Shown one piece after another: positions 44,263 to 52,771 of a stretch of 64,000 nt of DNA. Source of the DNA: Candidatus Arthromitus sp. SFB-turkey (GTDB lineage: Bacteria > Bacillota > Clostridia > Clostridiales > Clostridiaceae); assembly GCF_001655775.1 (NCBI RefSeq), contig NZ_LXFF01000012.1, forward strand, positions 141-64,140. Direction: 5' to 3'. A program made the position numbers and the translations under genes. Every line of letters begins with the position of its first letter. Position 1 is the stretch's first letter. Below the pieces are notes generated by a model. It did no database searches, was not told the origin of the DNA, and worked only from the letters and a program-made list of their open reading frames with translations.

Positions 44263-46020
44263 ATGTTAGATTTTAGAAGATATGTTTTATTATTTGCGTC
44301 TATTATTTTTGTGATTTCTTTGTTTACGTCTTGTGGTAAATCAGATAATAATAATGGAAATAAAATGAAAGTTGATAATATTTATAAGGGCAGTGGAAAA
44401 TTTGATAGAGATACTTTATATATAAGTGCTCTTAATGTGGATACACCAACAAATGACTCTCTTGTAAAGCATGATATTTTAAATGTTGGTATTAATTCCA
44501 TAAGTAGAAGAAGTTTTAATCCGTATTTTGCAGAATCAAAATGTGATGTATATATTATTGATTCATTGTGGGAACCACTTATGAAAAGAGGGTATGATGG
44601 AGAATATTATCCCAATATACTAAAACAACTTCCAACAGTTTCGGAAGATAAAACTACATATTTATTTTCTCTTAGAGAAGATTTAGCTTGGGAAGATGGA
44701 ACAAAACTTACTACAAAAGATATTGAATTTACATATAAATTTTTGATGGATAATTCTTATAGTGGTTCTTTTGATCGGGAACTTTTAAATATAAAAAATT
44801 GGTTGGAATATAAAGATGGAACGGTTGATTATATATCAGGACTTGAAATTTTAGATGATTATAATTTTAAAGTTATGGTTGAAACACCAAACGTTTATAC
44901 ACTGGATTTACTTAATATATACCCCCTTTCATTTTCTTATTATGGGCAGTATTATTATCAAGGAGGTTCAAATCAATTAGAAAGTGTTGATATTAGACCT
45001 TTTGGAAATGGAGTTTTTAAATTTTTAGGATATGAAGAAAATAAGTACTTAATTCTTGAGTCAAATTCTTTCCATTTTAAAGGAAAATCTAATATTAGTA
45101 CTCTTACATATAAAGTCATTGATATGAAAAATTTTATCAATGACTTAACTTCTGGAAATGTTGATATAGTCAGAGATGTTTTTTTAAATGATGAAAACCT
45201 TTTAAAAATTTCTAAGGTGGAATTTTTAAGCGGATATATTTTTCCTAGTTATAGATACGCATCTATTGGAATAAATCACAGTAATTCTATTTTAAAAGAT
45301 GTGAATGTTAGAAAAGCTATTAATTTGTGTATAGATAAAAGTGAAATTGTAAAAAAAATATCGGATAACAATTTAGATATATTAGATGCTCCTATTGATA
45401 GAAATTTTTATAACTTATTTTATGATAAAGATGAAGTTAACAATGATTTTAATAAAAATACTGCTATGAGTTTTCTTGAAAAATCAGGATGGAAAAAAGG
45501 ATTAAATGGTTTTCGTGAAAAAGAGGGGCAAAAATTGGAGTTTAAATTTTTAATTGAGAAAGATGATTTAATTGTTTCGAAAATTTTTACTTTAGTAAAG
45601 AAAGATTTGGAAAGTATTGGAATTAGTGTTGTTAGTGAAGAAGTGGATAAAGAAATTTTTAAGCTTAATTCTAAGGATATGAAAAATATACCTGCACTTT
45701 ATGATTTGTTTTTGATGAATCCAAATTTTAATTTTGAATCTAATTGGTTTAAAAGTTTTTCAACAAATGGAATGAACAATTTTTATTATTATTCAAATTC
45801 TTATTTAGATGAACTTCTTTATAATATTTCTGTTGAATTTGATATTGATAAAAGTAAAGAACTATATCAAAAGGCGTATGAAACTATTAAAGAAGATATT
45901 CCGATTGTTGCTTTATTTCAGGAAAAACAATTTGACGTATATAATGGACGAATTCTTGGCATAAATTCTGCAAATATTTTTAAGACATTTTATTATGACG
46001 AAATAATTTTGAAAAAATAG
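44263..46020 (+). CDS. Oligopeptide-type ABC transporter substrate-binding lipoprotein
   Basis: A 585-residue family 5 solute-binding protein (OppA/DppA type). The lipobox is 'SLFTSC' (Cys ~26). Typical motifs follow: 'ISRRSFNPYFAES', 'SLWEPLMKRGYDGEYYPNI', 'LREDLAWEDGTKLTTKDIEFTYKF', and 'DVNVRKAINLCIDKSEIVKKI' in lobe II. It binds peptides outside the membrane and hands them to a permease; no permease or ATPase gene is nearby. GGAGG lies 10 bases before the ATG at 44263. It is followed 19 bases later by a secreted peptidase, probably in one operon, which would couple extracellular peptide trimming and capture. Confidence 0.92.
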   Translation: MLDFRRYVLLFASIIFVISLFTSCGKSDNNNGNKMKVDNIYKGSGKFDRDTLYISALNVDTPTNDSLVKHDILNVGINSISRRSFNPYFAESKCDVYIIDSLWEPLMKRGYDGEYYPNILKQLPTVSEDKTTYLFSLREDLAWEDGTKLTTKDIEFTYKFLMDNSYSGSFDRELLNIKNWLEYKDGTVDYISGLEILDDYNFKVMVETPNVYTLDLLNIYPLSFSYYGQYYYQGGSNQLESVDIRPFGNGVFKFLGYEENKYLILESNSFHFKGKSNISTLTYKVIDMKNFINDLTSGNVDIVRDVFLNDENLLKISKVEFLSGYIFPSYRYASIGINHSNSILKDVNVRKAINLCIDKSEIVKKISDNNLDILDAPIDRNFYNLFYDKDEVNNDFNKNTAMSFLEKSGWKKGLNGFREKEGQKLEFKFLIEKDDLIVSKIFTLVKKDLESIGISVVSEEVDKEIFKLNSKDMKNIPALYDLFLMNPNFNFESNWFKSFSTNGMNNFYYYSNSYLDELLYNISVEFDIDKSKELYQKAYETIKEDIPIVALFQEKQFDVYNGRILGINSANIFKTFYYDEIILKK

Positions 46021-46039
46021 TATTTTTGGAGATGGTATT

Positions 46040-46978
46040 TTGAAAAAATTTGTAGCTATGGTTTTTGTGCTTTTGTTTATTGCTAACGGGACAGCAAATG
46101 CTATAGAAAAAAATTATGGAGATATTGCTTATGGGCATTTGTTAAAATTTTCGCTGCTTGGTAATAGAGCTCTTGTTACACAAAGTGAAAAAAATTCTAG
46201 AGATTACATAATAAATACGCTTCAGAAAATGGGATATAAATCTAAAAATTTAAAATTTAAAGTTGAGAATTATGATACCTATAATATTGAAGTAAATAAA
46301 AAGGGAAAAGATACATCTAAAACAATTATTTTAGGTGCTCATTATGACGGGAGAATTGAGGGAAATGCTTTTGATGATAATGGTTCAGGTATTTCTATTT
46401 TGCTTGAGTTGTGCGAAATTTTTAAGGATATAGATTCACCGTGTAATTTAAAATTTATATTTTTTGGTGCTGAAGAAATAAATATTTTAGGTAAAGGTCT
46501 TCATGGTTCATATAATTATGTTGAATCTCTAAGTTCAAGAGAGAAGTCTAAAATTAAATATATGATAAATCTTGATACTCTTGCATCTGGTGATAAAATG
46601 TACGTTTATAATTCATATAAAGATAAAGAAGTTGATGAATTTAGCAAAGAGATATTGAAGAAAATTAAAGAAGTGTCTGAAAATATAGATATTAATATAA
46701 ATTTTAATTACAATGAAGAGGGAAACATAAGTTTTACTAATACAAAAAGTGATTATTATCCTTTTTTTGAAAATAATATTCCATTTTTGTATTTTGAATC
46801 AACAAATTGGGAGGCAGGAGAGAATGACGGACGTTCTCAAACAGAATTATTAGGAAGAATTATACATTCTAGAATGGATAATATGATATTTTTAGAAAAT
46901 ATTTTTAATGATAGAATAAAAGATAGGTTAAGAAGCTACGTTGAGCTTGTAAAAGAATTAATATTAAGTGAAGTATAA
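46040..46978 (+). CDS. Secreted M28-family zinc aminopeptidase
   Basis: A 312-residue protein starting at TTG behind GGAGATGG. The signal peptide is MKKFVAMVFVLLFIANGTANA, cut after ANA. The M28 zinc ligands are in place: His in 'GAHYDG', bridging Asp in 'AFDDNGSG', catalytic/ligand Glu in 'FFGAEE', Asp in 'NLDTLASG' and His in 'IIHSRMDNM'. It should release N-terminal amino acids from peptides outside the cell. It pairs with the upstream peptide-binding lipoprotein, fitting the amino-acid auxotrophy known for segmented filamentous bacteria. Confidence 0.92.
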   Translation: MKKFVAMVFVLLFIANGTANAIEKNYGDIAYGHLLKFSLLGNRALVTQSEKNSRDYIINTLQKMGYKSKNLKFKVENYDTYNIEVNKKGKDTSKTIILGAHYDGRIEGNAFDDNGSGISILLELCEIFKDIDSPCNLKFIFFGAEEINILGKGLHGSYNYVESLSSREKSKIKYMINLDTLASGDKMYVYNSYKDKEVDEFSKEILKKIKEVSENIDININFNYNEEGNISFTNTKSDYYPFFENNIPFLYFESTNWEAGENDGRSQTELLGRIIHSRMDNMIFLENIFNDRIKDRLRSYVELVKELILSEV

Positions 46979-47008
46979 AAGGTCTTTTTAAGATCTTTTA
47001 TTTTTTTA
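46977..47008 (+). terminator. Rho-independent terminator
   Basis: A 10-bp stem AAAAGGTCTT / AAGATCTTTT with a T-run, starting at the peptidase stop codon. Confidence 0.75.
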
Positions 47009-47021
47009 TGCAAAATTATTA

Positions 47022-47051
47022 TTGAACAAAAAGTTAAAAATATGTTACAAT
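47022..47051 (+). promoter_or_regulatory. Sigma-A type promoter
   Basis: TTGAAC-N18-TACAAT, 48 bases upstream of the next start codon, which has AAGGAG. Confidence 0.6.
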
Positions 47052-47098
47052 GATATAAATATTAATAAGTTTGGTAATATTTAAGGAGTTTAAAACTT

Positions 47099-47755
47099 AT
47101 GAAGTACCTAGAGACAAGAAAATTATTTTTATTTAATATGGTTAATGAATATTTAAAGTTGTTAGATTATATGGAGGAAGATTATAACCATAAATTATTA
47201 ATTGAGAAGGTTAATAAATTTTTCTCAAATATATCTAAGAGTTTTGTAGAGATTATTTTTAAAATTGTGGTTGAGCATACTAGTAAATTAGAGCTTAATT
47301 TTTTCGGTGATTCTAGGACAATTGGAATTAATCATATTAAAAATATTTACAGGGGTATAATAAGTAATTCTGATGTTAAGAAAATTTTAGAAAATATAAA
47401 TGTTTGTGTTAAAGATTTAGATTGTAACAATAAATTTGAGATTAAAAAATATGGACAACTTGTAGATTTAATTGAAGAGTTAGATTTTTTGTGTATGTTT
47501 GAATTGTATTCTTATCTTTTAGGAGAGGATGTAGAAGGTGTTTTAAGTTTTATTTTAAATAAAATAACTGAAGATGCTGTAGATCCTGATGAAAGTAATG
47601 CGGATGTTATTAATGAAAGAGTTATGTATCAAATTGAAAGTAAGATAAGATTATTTAAAAAGCTTTATGATGATGAGGATATTGATTTAGTAGCGAAAAA
47701 TGAAGATCATATTATCTATGAAATAAATGATGTTTTAAAAATAGTTTATATCTAA
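47099..47755 (+). CDS. Uncharacterised helical cytoplasmic protein
   Basis: A 218-residue protein with no signal peptide or membrane segment. It is almost entirely predicted helical and acidic-to-neutral, with hydrophobic heptads (for example 'LVDLIEELDFLCMFELYSYLL'). I do not recognise a family. It has its own promoter and terminator and sits immediately before the spoIIA operon, so a link to sporulation or cell differentiation is possible but unsupported. Confidence 0.75.
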   Translation: MKYLETRKLFLFNMVNEYLKLLDYMEEDYNHKLLIEKVNKFFSNISKSFVEIIFKIVVEHTSKLELNFFGDSRTIGINHIKNIYRGIISNSDVKKILENINVCVKDLDCNNKFEIKKYGQLVDLIEELDFLCMFELYSYLLGEDVEGVLSFILNKITEDAVDPDESNADVINERVMYQIESKIRLFKKLYDDEDIDLVAKNEDHIIYEINDVLKIVYI

Positions 47756-47760
47756 TGATG

Positions 47761-47792
47761 GTGTGCAATATATGTTGCACACTATTTTTTTA
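47761..47792 (+). terminator. Rho-independent terminator
   Basis: GTGTGCAAT / TGTTGCACAC stem with a 4-base loop and a T-run. The following 110 bases up to spoIIAA are AT-rich; I could not pick out a convincing sigma-H promoter there. Confidence 0.85.
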
Positions 47793-47905
47793 TTATCATA
47801 TTTCGAAAAAAATTGAATATTAATATTGAATTTAGATAAATAATATTGTAAAATTTTTACATATTCAAGATATCCCAAATTAATTTTTGGAAAGGATGTT
47901 TTTTT

Positions 47906-48241
47906 TTGGAAGTTTTTTGTGAAGAGCAAAACAATACTATTGTAGCGTATCTTAATGGAGAAATAGATCATCATTCAGCTGAATATATACGTATAAAAAT
48001 AGATTACTACATAGATACTTCCACTTCTAAAAATTTAGTTTTTGATTTTAAAAATGTTTCGTTTATGGATAGTTCAGGTATAGGAATAATTATTGGTAGA
48101 CATAAGAAGATATCAGCAAAGAATGGACAAGTTTTTATAGTTAATTTAAACAAAACAATTAAAAAGGTTATTGAATTATCAGGTATTACTAAGATTGTAA
48201 AAATACATAGTGATTTAACAGAGGTTTTAAATAATGCTTAG
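47906..48241 (+). CDS. spoIIAA: Anti-sigma F factor antagonist SpoIIAA
   Basis: A 111-residue STAS-domain protein, TTG start behind AAAGGATG. '[20 protein letters not shown]' contains the phosphorylatable serine (S57 by alignment with the DSSG motif). Unphosphorylated SpoIIAA binds SpoIIAB and frees sigma-F in the forespore. First gene of the classical three-gene spoIIA operon; ten bases separate it from spoIIAB. Confidence 0.97.
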   Translation: MEVFCEEQNNTIVAYLNGEIDHHSAEYIRIKIDYYIDTSTSKNLVFDFKNVSFMDSSGIGIIIGRHKKISAKNGQVFIVNLNKTIKKVIELSGITKIVKIHSDLTEVLNNA

Positions 48242-48251
48242 GGGGATTTGT

Positions 48252-48707
48252 ATGCAAAATAATATGAGTTTAACTTTAAGTAGTAGATCTAGTAATGAAG
48301 GCTTTGCTAGAGTTGCAGTTGCTGCGTTTATTGCTCAGTTAGACCCAACGCTTGAAGAAATAAGTGATGTTAAAACAGCAGTTTCTGAAGCTGTTACAAA
48401 TGCTATAATACATGGGTATAATGAGGATGAGAATACAAGTATAAATATAAATGTTAGTATAGAAGATGGATTTAAAGATACTCATGGAAATGATAGTTAT
48501 AGGGTGGAGATAAGTATCATAGATAATGGTTGTGGAATAGAGAATATATCTCTTGCGAGAGAGCCATTATATACTTCAAGACCTGACCTTGAGCGTTCTG
48601 GAATGGGTTTCTCTGTTATGGAAAGTTTTATGGATGAATTGTTTGTAGAAAGTAGTAAAAATAAAGGGACTCATATTAAGATGGTAAAGTATATAAAAGT
48701 AAGGTGA
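48252..48707 (+). CDS. spoIIAB: Anti-sigma F factor / serine kinase SpoIIAB
   Basis: A 151-residue GHKL-ATPase. The start at 48252 follows GGGGG; an in-frame ATG at 48234 overlaps spoIIAA. The N-box is '[15 protein letters not shown]', and the ATP-lid/G-boxes are 'IDNGCGIE' and '[14 protein letters not shown]'. It binds and inhibits sigma-F and phosphorylates SpoIIAA, setting forespore-specific transcription. Confidence 0.97.
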   Translation: MQNNMSLTLSSRSSNEGFARVAVAAFIAQLDPTLEEISDVKTAVSEAVTNAIIHGYNEDENTSININVSIEDGFKDTHGNDSYRVEISIIDNGCGIENISLAREPLYTSRPDLERSGMGFSVMESFMDELFVESSKNKGTHIKMVKYIKVR

Positions 48708-48714
48708 TTGTATA

Positions 48715-49476
48715 ATGGCACAAGAAAATATTGTCTCTGGTAATGTGCTTCGTCATGAGGAAAATGACGAGCTTCTTAGGCGTGCAAAAACCGGAGATAA
48801 AAAAGCTGAGGATTTACTCTTAGAAATTAATTTACCATTAGTTGCATCACTAAGTAAAAAGTTTTTGGGTAGAGGATATGATTATGATGATATCTATCAA
48901 GTAGGAGCACTTGGACTTATTAAAGCTATTAAAAACTTTAATAGTGAATATAATGTCAAGTTTTCTACATATGCAGTTCCTATGATTTTAGGTGAAATAA
49001 AAAGATTTTTAAGAGATGACGGAATTGTCAAAATAAGTAGAAATGTAAAAGGGATATCGAGAAAAATAATGTTTAAGCGTGATGAGCTTACAAAAGAATT
49101 AAATAGAGAGCCAACAGTTCATGAACTTGCTGAGTATACAAAACTTAGTGTGGATGACATAATTTTAGCAATTGATTCATGTTCAAGTACTCAATATTTG
49201 TATGATACTGTACATCAAGATGATGGTTCGCCAATACTTTTAATCGATAAAATTGAGGAAAAAGTTTCTGATGATTCTCTAATATTAAATAAACTTGTTT
49301 TAAAAGAAATGATAAATAAGTTAGACGAAAAAAGTAGGCAAATTATAATGCTTAGATATTTTAAAGATAAGACTCAAATCCAAGTAGCCTCCTTACTTGG
49401 AATTAGTCAAGTTCAAGTTTCTCGCATTGAAAAGAAAGTTTTAACAAAGTTAAAAGGTATTTTAAAAGAATATTAA
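48715..49476 (+). CDS. sigF: Forespore sigma factor SigF
   Basis: A 253-residue sigma-70 family factor. Region 2 is 'DIYQVGALGLIKAIKNFN' with 'FSTYAVPMILGEIKRFLRDDG', typical of sigma-F/G. Region 4 ends with HTH 'TQIQVASLLGISQVQVSRIEKKV'. It directs the first forespore-specific genes. AAGGTGA at the spoIIAB stop serves as ribosome site, implying translational coupling. Confidence 0.97.
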   Translation: MAQENIVSGNVLRHEENDELLRRAKTGDKKAEDLLLEINLPLVASLSKKFLGRGYDYDDIYQVGALGLIKAIKNFNSEYNVKFSTYAVPMILGEIKRFLRDDGIVKISRNVKGISRKIMFKRDELTKELNREPTVHELAEYTKLSVDDIILAIDSCSSTQYLYDTVHQDDGSPILLIDKIEEKVSDDSLILNKLVLKEMINKLDEKSRQIIMLRYFKDKTQIQVASLLGISQVQVSRIEKKVLTKLKGILKEY

Positions 49477-49490
49477 TTTTAGAGAAAAAG

Positions 49491-49521
49491 AAAAGGATAG
49501 ATTTTTATAATCTATCCTTTT
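49491..49521. terminator. Bidirectional terminator after sigF
   Basis: An 11-bp perfect stem AAAAGGATAGA / TCTATCCTTTT with a 9-base loop, overlapping the end of the convergent small gene. Confidence 0.9.
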
Positions 49522-49771
49522 CTTTCTTTAGAGCTTCCATTTCTCTTTCAATTTCGCTTCCAGCTCCTAATGCAGAACTTACAGACACACCATGTATAAC
49601 TACACCTATACCCCATCCAGCAACAGGGAATATCCACCAATTTTCTCTATTTAAATAACTTATTACAAATAAAAATAGTGAAACCACTGCAAAAGTGACT
49701 AAGTGTATTCTAAATGCCTTTCTAGCCATAACACGTCTTTTAGCCACTTTATACAATTCTTTATCGTTCAT
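49505..49771 (-). CDS. Small 2TM-domain membrane protein
   Basis: An 88-residue protein with two hydrophobic helices (~24-40 and ~46-66) joined by 'NRENWWIFP', then a charged tail EREMEALKKEKDRL. This matches the '2TM domain' family (PF13239), found alone or fused to histidine kinases; its function is unknown. AGGA lies seven bases before the ATG. Confidence 0.8.
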   Translation of the reverse strand: MNDKELYKVAKRRVMARKAFRIHLVTFAVVSLFLFVISYLNRENWWIFPVAGWGIGVVIHGVSVSSALGAGSEIEREMEALKKEKDRL

Positions 49772-49920
49772 GTTTTTTCCTACTTTCTTTTAAAATAACT
49801 ATAATTATAAATGTTCCTAATTATTTATAATTATACAATAAAAAATTTTAAATTACTATTGTAATTGTTAATATATATGTTGTATTTTATTATAATTTAT
49901 TAAATATTTAAAAATTTATA

Positions 49921-49950
49921 AAAAAAAAGGTAGTTTACTACCTTTTTTTT
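49921..49950 (-). terminator. Terminator of the oxidoreductase/SCP2 operon
   Basis: AAAAAAAAGGTAG / CTACCTTTTTTTT stem with a 4-base loop. The sequence between it and 49771 shows nothing else. Confidence 0.85.
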
Positions 49951-49958
49951 TATTGAAG

Positions 49959-50309
49959 TTAAATTTCTTTATCAAATATTTTAGGCATTGAAGCAAAATT
50001 TCTAAAATTACCTTCACATGTTATAAGACCATTCATTATAGCATCTTCACCAGATAATTGATTAAAAGAAATCTTGTGCCAAGTTTCATGAGTAGTAATA
50101 AGTGTTGTGTCAACTTTTTCTGGAATTTCTGATTTTGGTAATAATTTAGCAGTTTGGTTCTTAACTTCTAAGTAAATAGGATCGTATCCTTCAAACATAA
50201 ATTTATAAGTAATGTCTAATCCTTTAGCATTTTCAGGATTAAATTTTTCAACTAATCCATCAAGTAACATATCTAAGGGAAGTACTTTAGAATTTGAATA
50301 AAATTCCAT
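49959..50309 (-). CDS. Free-standing SCP2-like sterol-carrier domain protein
   Basis: A 116-residue single SCP2 domain (PF02036 type): 'DITYKFMFEGYDPIYLEVKN', the Thr-Trp segment 'THETWHKISFNQLSGEDAIMNG', and 'LITCEGNFRNFASMPKIFD'. SCP2 domains hold hydrophobic ligands such as sterols, fatty acyl chains or isoprenoids in a tunnel. No signal peptide. Last gene of a minus-strand operon (50765, 50381, 49959), and nearly identical in design to the C-terminal domains of the oxidoreductases at 50765 and 54328, so it may shuttle their substrate. Confidence 0.88.
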   Translation of the reverse strand: MEFYSNSKVLPLDMLLDGLVEKFNPENAKGLDITYKFMFEGYDPIYLEVKNQTAKLLPKSEIPEKVDTTLITTHETWHKISFNQLSGEDAIMNGLITCEGNFRNFASMPKIFDKEI

Positions 50310-50380
50310 ATATTTTCACCAACCTTTAATAAAAGTATTTGTTATAAATTTAAATTTATACTTTTTAAAATATAGTTTTG

Positions 50381-50728
50381 TTAAATTTCTTTATCAAATA
50401 TTTTTGGAATTGAAGCGAAATTTTTCAAACTACCTTTACATTTTACCATTCCTAAAAGCAAAGCTTTTTTTCCTGATAATTGTTTAAAACAAATTTTCTG
50501 CCAAGTTTCATGAGTTGTAGTTAATATTGTATCTACTTTTTCTGGAGTTTGAAACTTTGGTAGCAATCTAGCAGTTTGATTTTTAACTATTAAATATACG
50601 GGTTCTTTATATTCTTTGAATATGAATTGATAAGTTATATCCAAATTTTTTGCATTTTCAGGATTGAATTTTTTTATTAAACCGTTAAATAATGAGTCTA
50701 AAGGTTTTAAATTACTATTAGAATTCAT
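50381..50728 (-). CDS. Second free-standing SCP2-like protein
   Basis: A 115-residue SCP2 domain clearly duplicated from the same ancestor as the 49959 protein: 'NPENAKNLDITYQFIF', 'THETWQKICFKQLSGKKALLLG', 'KCKGSLKNFASIPKIFDKEI'. It is more basic, with acidic positions replaced (GEDAIMNG to GKKALLLG), so the ligand pocket may differ. AGAGGGG precedes the ATG. It starts 36 bases after the oxidoreductase stop, in the same operon. Confidence 0.88.
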   Translation of the reverse strand: MNSNSNLKPLDSLFNGLIKKFNPENAKNLDITYQFIFKEYKEPVYLIVKNQTARLLPKFQTPEKVDTILTTTHETWQKICFKQLSGKKALLLGMVKCKGSLKNFASIPKIFDKEI

Positions 50729-50764
50729 AAATACCCCTCTTTTAAAAGTTTTTAATCACAATTT

Positions 50765-52585
50765 TTAGTTTTTATTGAAAATATTAGGTATAGAAGCAAA
50801 ATGTTTTAGATTACCTTCACATTTTAAAAGTCCATCTAATAAAGCATCTCTTCCAGAAATTTCATCAAAGGAAATTTTATTCCAAATTTCATGAGTTGTA
50901 ATAATTGTTGTATCGATTTTTGAAGGAGTTTCTGAACTAGGTAATAATTTAGCAGTTTGATTTTTAACTTCTAAATAAATAGGGTCATGTCCATCAAATA
51001 AAAACTTATAAGTTGCTTCAAAATTTTGAGCATTTTCAGGGTTAAATCTTGAAACAAGACCATTCATTAATTCTGGCAATGAAACTAATTGATTTGAATG
51101 ATTGGTAGTAGTTGATTTTTTAGATAAAAGTCTAAGTGCACCTATAAAACCAGAATATATTGCTCCTTCATATCCTCCTCCTGGATATGACCATGAACTA
51201 ACAACTATTGCATTATTAAATGGCGTTTTAAAGTATGATCTGTTAAAACCACCTTGATTAACATTTTGAGCCCATCCATATACTGCCCCATTTAAATTAT
51301 TTGTGTATCTTTGCATTGTTCTAGGCGTACCTAATTCCATAATTTTTATGTGTTTTTCTATATCCGGATATATTTTGCAAGCTATATCTAATAATAATCT
51401 AGTTGTTTGTTGTTTTTTTGATTTGTATTCTTCTGTTCCTCTTTCAGGCCAGTTTTTAATAAAATCACATCGAGATATCCCTAAAAAACAAGTTTTATTC
51501 ATGTTTGGATCTAATTGGTCATATGCAGTTATACAACAGTTTGTATTTTCAAACAAATTGCTATTAGATTTATTCCAGTAATCCTCTATTTTGACATTGT
51601 AAACAAATGTATGAGGATTTTTAATTCCTATATCTTCTGATTTACAATCTAAGGCTATATACAATTGTGTAATGCTCATGCTTTCTTCAAGATTGTTTAA
51701 GAAATTCATGTAATTTAGAAACTCTTTAGATTTTTCACCATCCACACGTGAAAAAATTTCAACTGGACTGCAAGCAAAAATAAATTCATCTGCTTCAAAT
51801 ACTTCGTTATTTTTTGTTGTAACAGAAATTATTTTATTATTTAAAGTGTTGATTTTTATTACTTCTGATGAAAGGTATACTTTACTGTTATTAAATTTTT
51901 CAATTTCTTCTTTCATTATTTTAGACATGTTACCGCTTCCACCTTCAATATACCAATGTCCACCTATAACATAAGAAGATATAATTATCATATAGTAAAA
52001 TGCATTTAACTTTTTAGGAGGTAAACCCGCATATGTCCATAAATAACAGAAAATATCTATAAATTCATCATTATCCACATATTTTCTTATATAGTTATCT
52101 ATTGATATGGATTCCAATTCTATTTGATATTTAGGGGCATCATGAGGAAAATTTAAGTTACATACATCTTCGTAAAATTCCTTCATGAATGAAAATAAAT
52201 TTTTAATCCCTTCTTCATGTTCTGGATAACGATTTATAAATGAACTTTTCCATTCTTCGAAATCATGAGGAATTATTATGGAATCATCTAGCTTTGCTAA
52301 TTTAGTATTTTTGGTATTTTTTATAAAAGGTATTTTTTCGGCTATTCCTAGATTATTAAAGACATTAAAAATTGTACAACCTTTATTCATACTGCCCAAA
52401 GAATGAAGAGAAACATCAAAGGTGTAAGTATTGCCTTCAGAATCTTTTCTAGTAAAATTTGTAGCGTAGCCTCCAGGGATATAATGTTTTTCTAATAATG
52501 CAATTTTTTTACCTGATTTAGCTAGCTTTAAACCAGCAGTTAAACCAGCCATTCCTGTACCTACAATGATTACATCATATTTCAT
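50765..52585 (-). CDS. FAD-dependent carotenoid/retinoid-type oxidoreductase fused to SCP2
   Basis: A 606-residue protein. Residues 1-~490 are a CrtISO/retinol-saturase-like FAD enzyme: the dinucleotide site 'VIIVGTGMAGLTAGLKLAKSG', 'PGGYATNFTRK', 'DVSLHSLG', 'GGSGNMSKIMKEEIEK', and the C-terminal FAD motif 'SWSYPGGGYEGAIYSGF'. The remaining ~110 residues are an SCP2 lipid-carrier domain ('THEIWNKISFDEISGRDALLDG'). Such enzymes isomerise or saturate polyene isoprenoids. The fused carrier domain suggests direct presentation of a hydrophobic substrate. First gene of an operon with two further SCP2 proteins. Substrate unknown. Confidence 0.9.
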   Translation of the reverse strand: MKYDVIIVGTGMAGLTAGLKLAKSGKKIALLEKHYIPGGYATNFTRKDSEGNTYTFDVSLHSLGSMNKGCTIFNVFNNLGIAEKIPFIKNTKNTKLAKLDDSIIIPHDFEEWKSSFINRYPEHEEGIKNLFSFMKEFYEDVCNLNFPHDAPKYQIELESISIDNYIRKYVDNDEFIDIFCYLWTYAGLPPKKLNAFYYMIIISSYVIGGHWYIEGGSGNMSKIMKEEIEKFNNSKVYLSSEVIKINTLNNKIISVTTKNNEVFEADEFIFACSPVEIFSRVDGEKSKEFLNYMNFLNNLEESMSITQLYIALDCKSEDIGIKNPHTFVYNVKIEDYWNKSNSNLFENTNCCITAYDQLDPNMNKTCFLGISRCDFIKNWPERGTEEYKSKKQQTTRLLLDIACKIYPDIEKHIKIMELGTPRTMQRYTNNLNGAVYGWAQNVNQGGFNRSYFKTPFNNAIVVSSWSYPGGGYEGAIYSGFIGALRLLSKKSTTTNHSNQLVSLPELMNGLVSRFNPENAQNFEATYKFLFDGHDPIYLEVKNQTAKLLPSSETPSKIDTTIITTHEIWNKISFDEISGRDALLDGLLKCEGNLKHFASIPNIFNKN

Positions 52586-52733
52586 TAATTAAAACACCTC
52601 TCTTAACAATTAATATACTTTGACTATTAAAGTACTATTATCATAACATGAAAATTAAAAAAAATAAAGATAAAATATTATTTTTTGTTTATGTTATAGT
52701 ATTGTAAAAAAATTAACGAATTATTCATACATA

Positions 52734-52771
52734 GAAAAGAAGGATGAAACTTATGTTTCATCCTTCTTTTC
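52734..52771 (-). terminator. Terminator of the symporter gene
   Basis: A 17-bp perfect stem with a 4-base loop, ending at the stop codon of the 52771-54165 gene. Confidence 0.9.

Noticed and set aside
44263-46020. Nickel- or heme-specific binding protein
   Set aside because: Family 5 binding proteins cover peptides, nickel and others; no residue here decides, so only the peptide-type default is given.
47793-47905. Sigma-H promoter and 0A box upstream of spoIIAA
   Set aside because: Such control is expected from other spore formers, and a TTCGAAA stretch is present, but I could not align a convincing -35/-10 pair.
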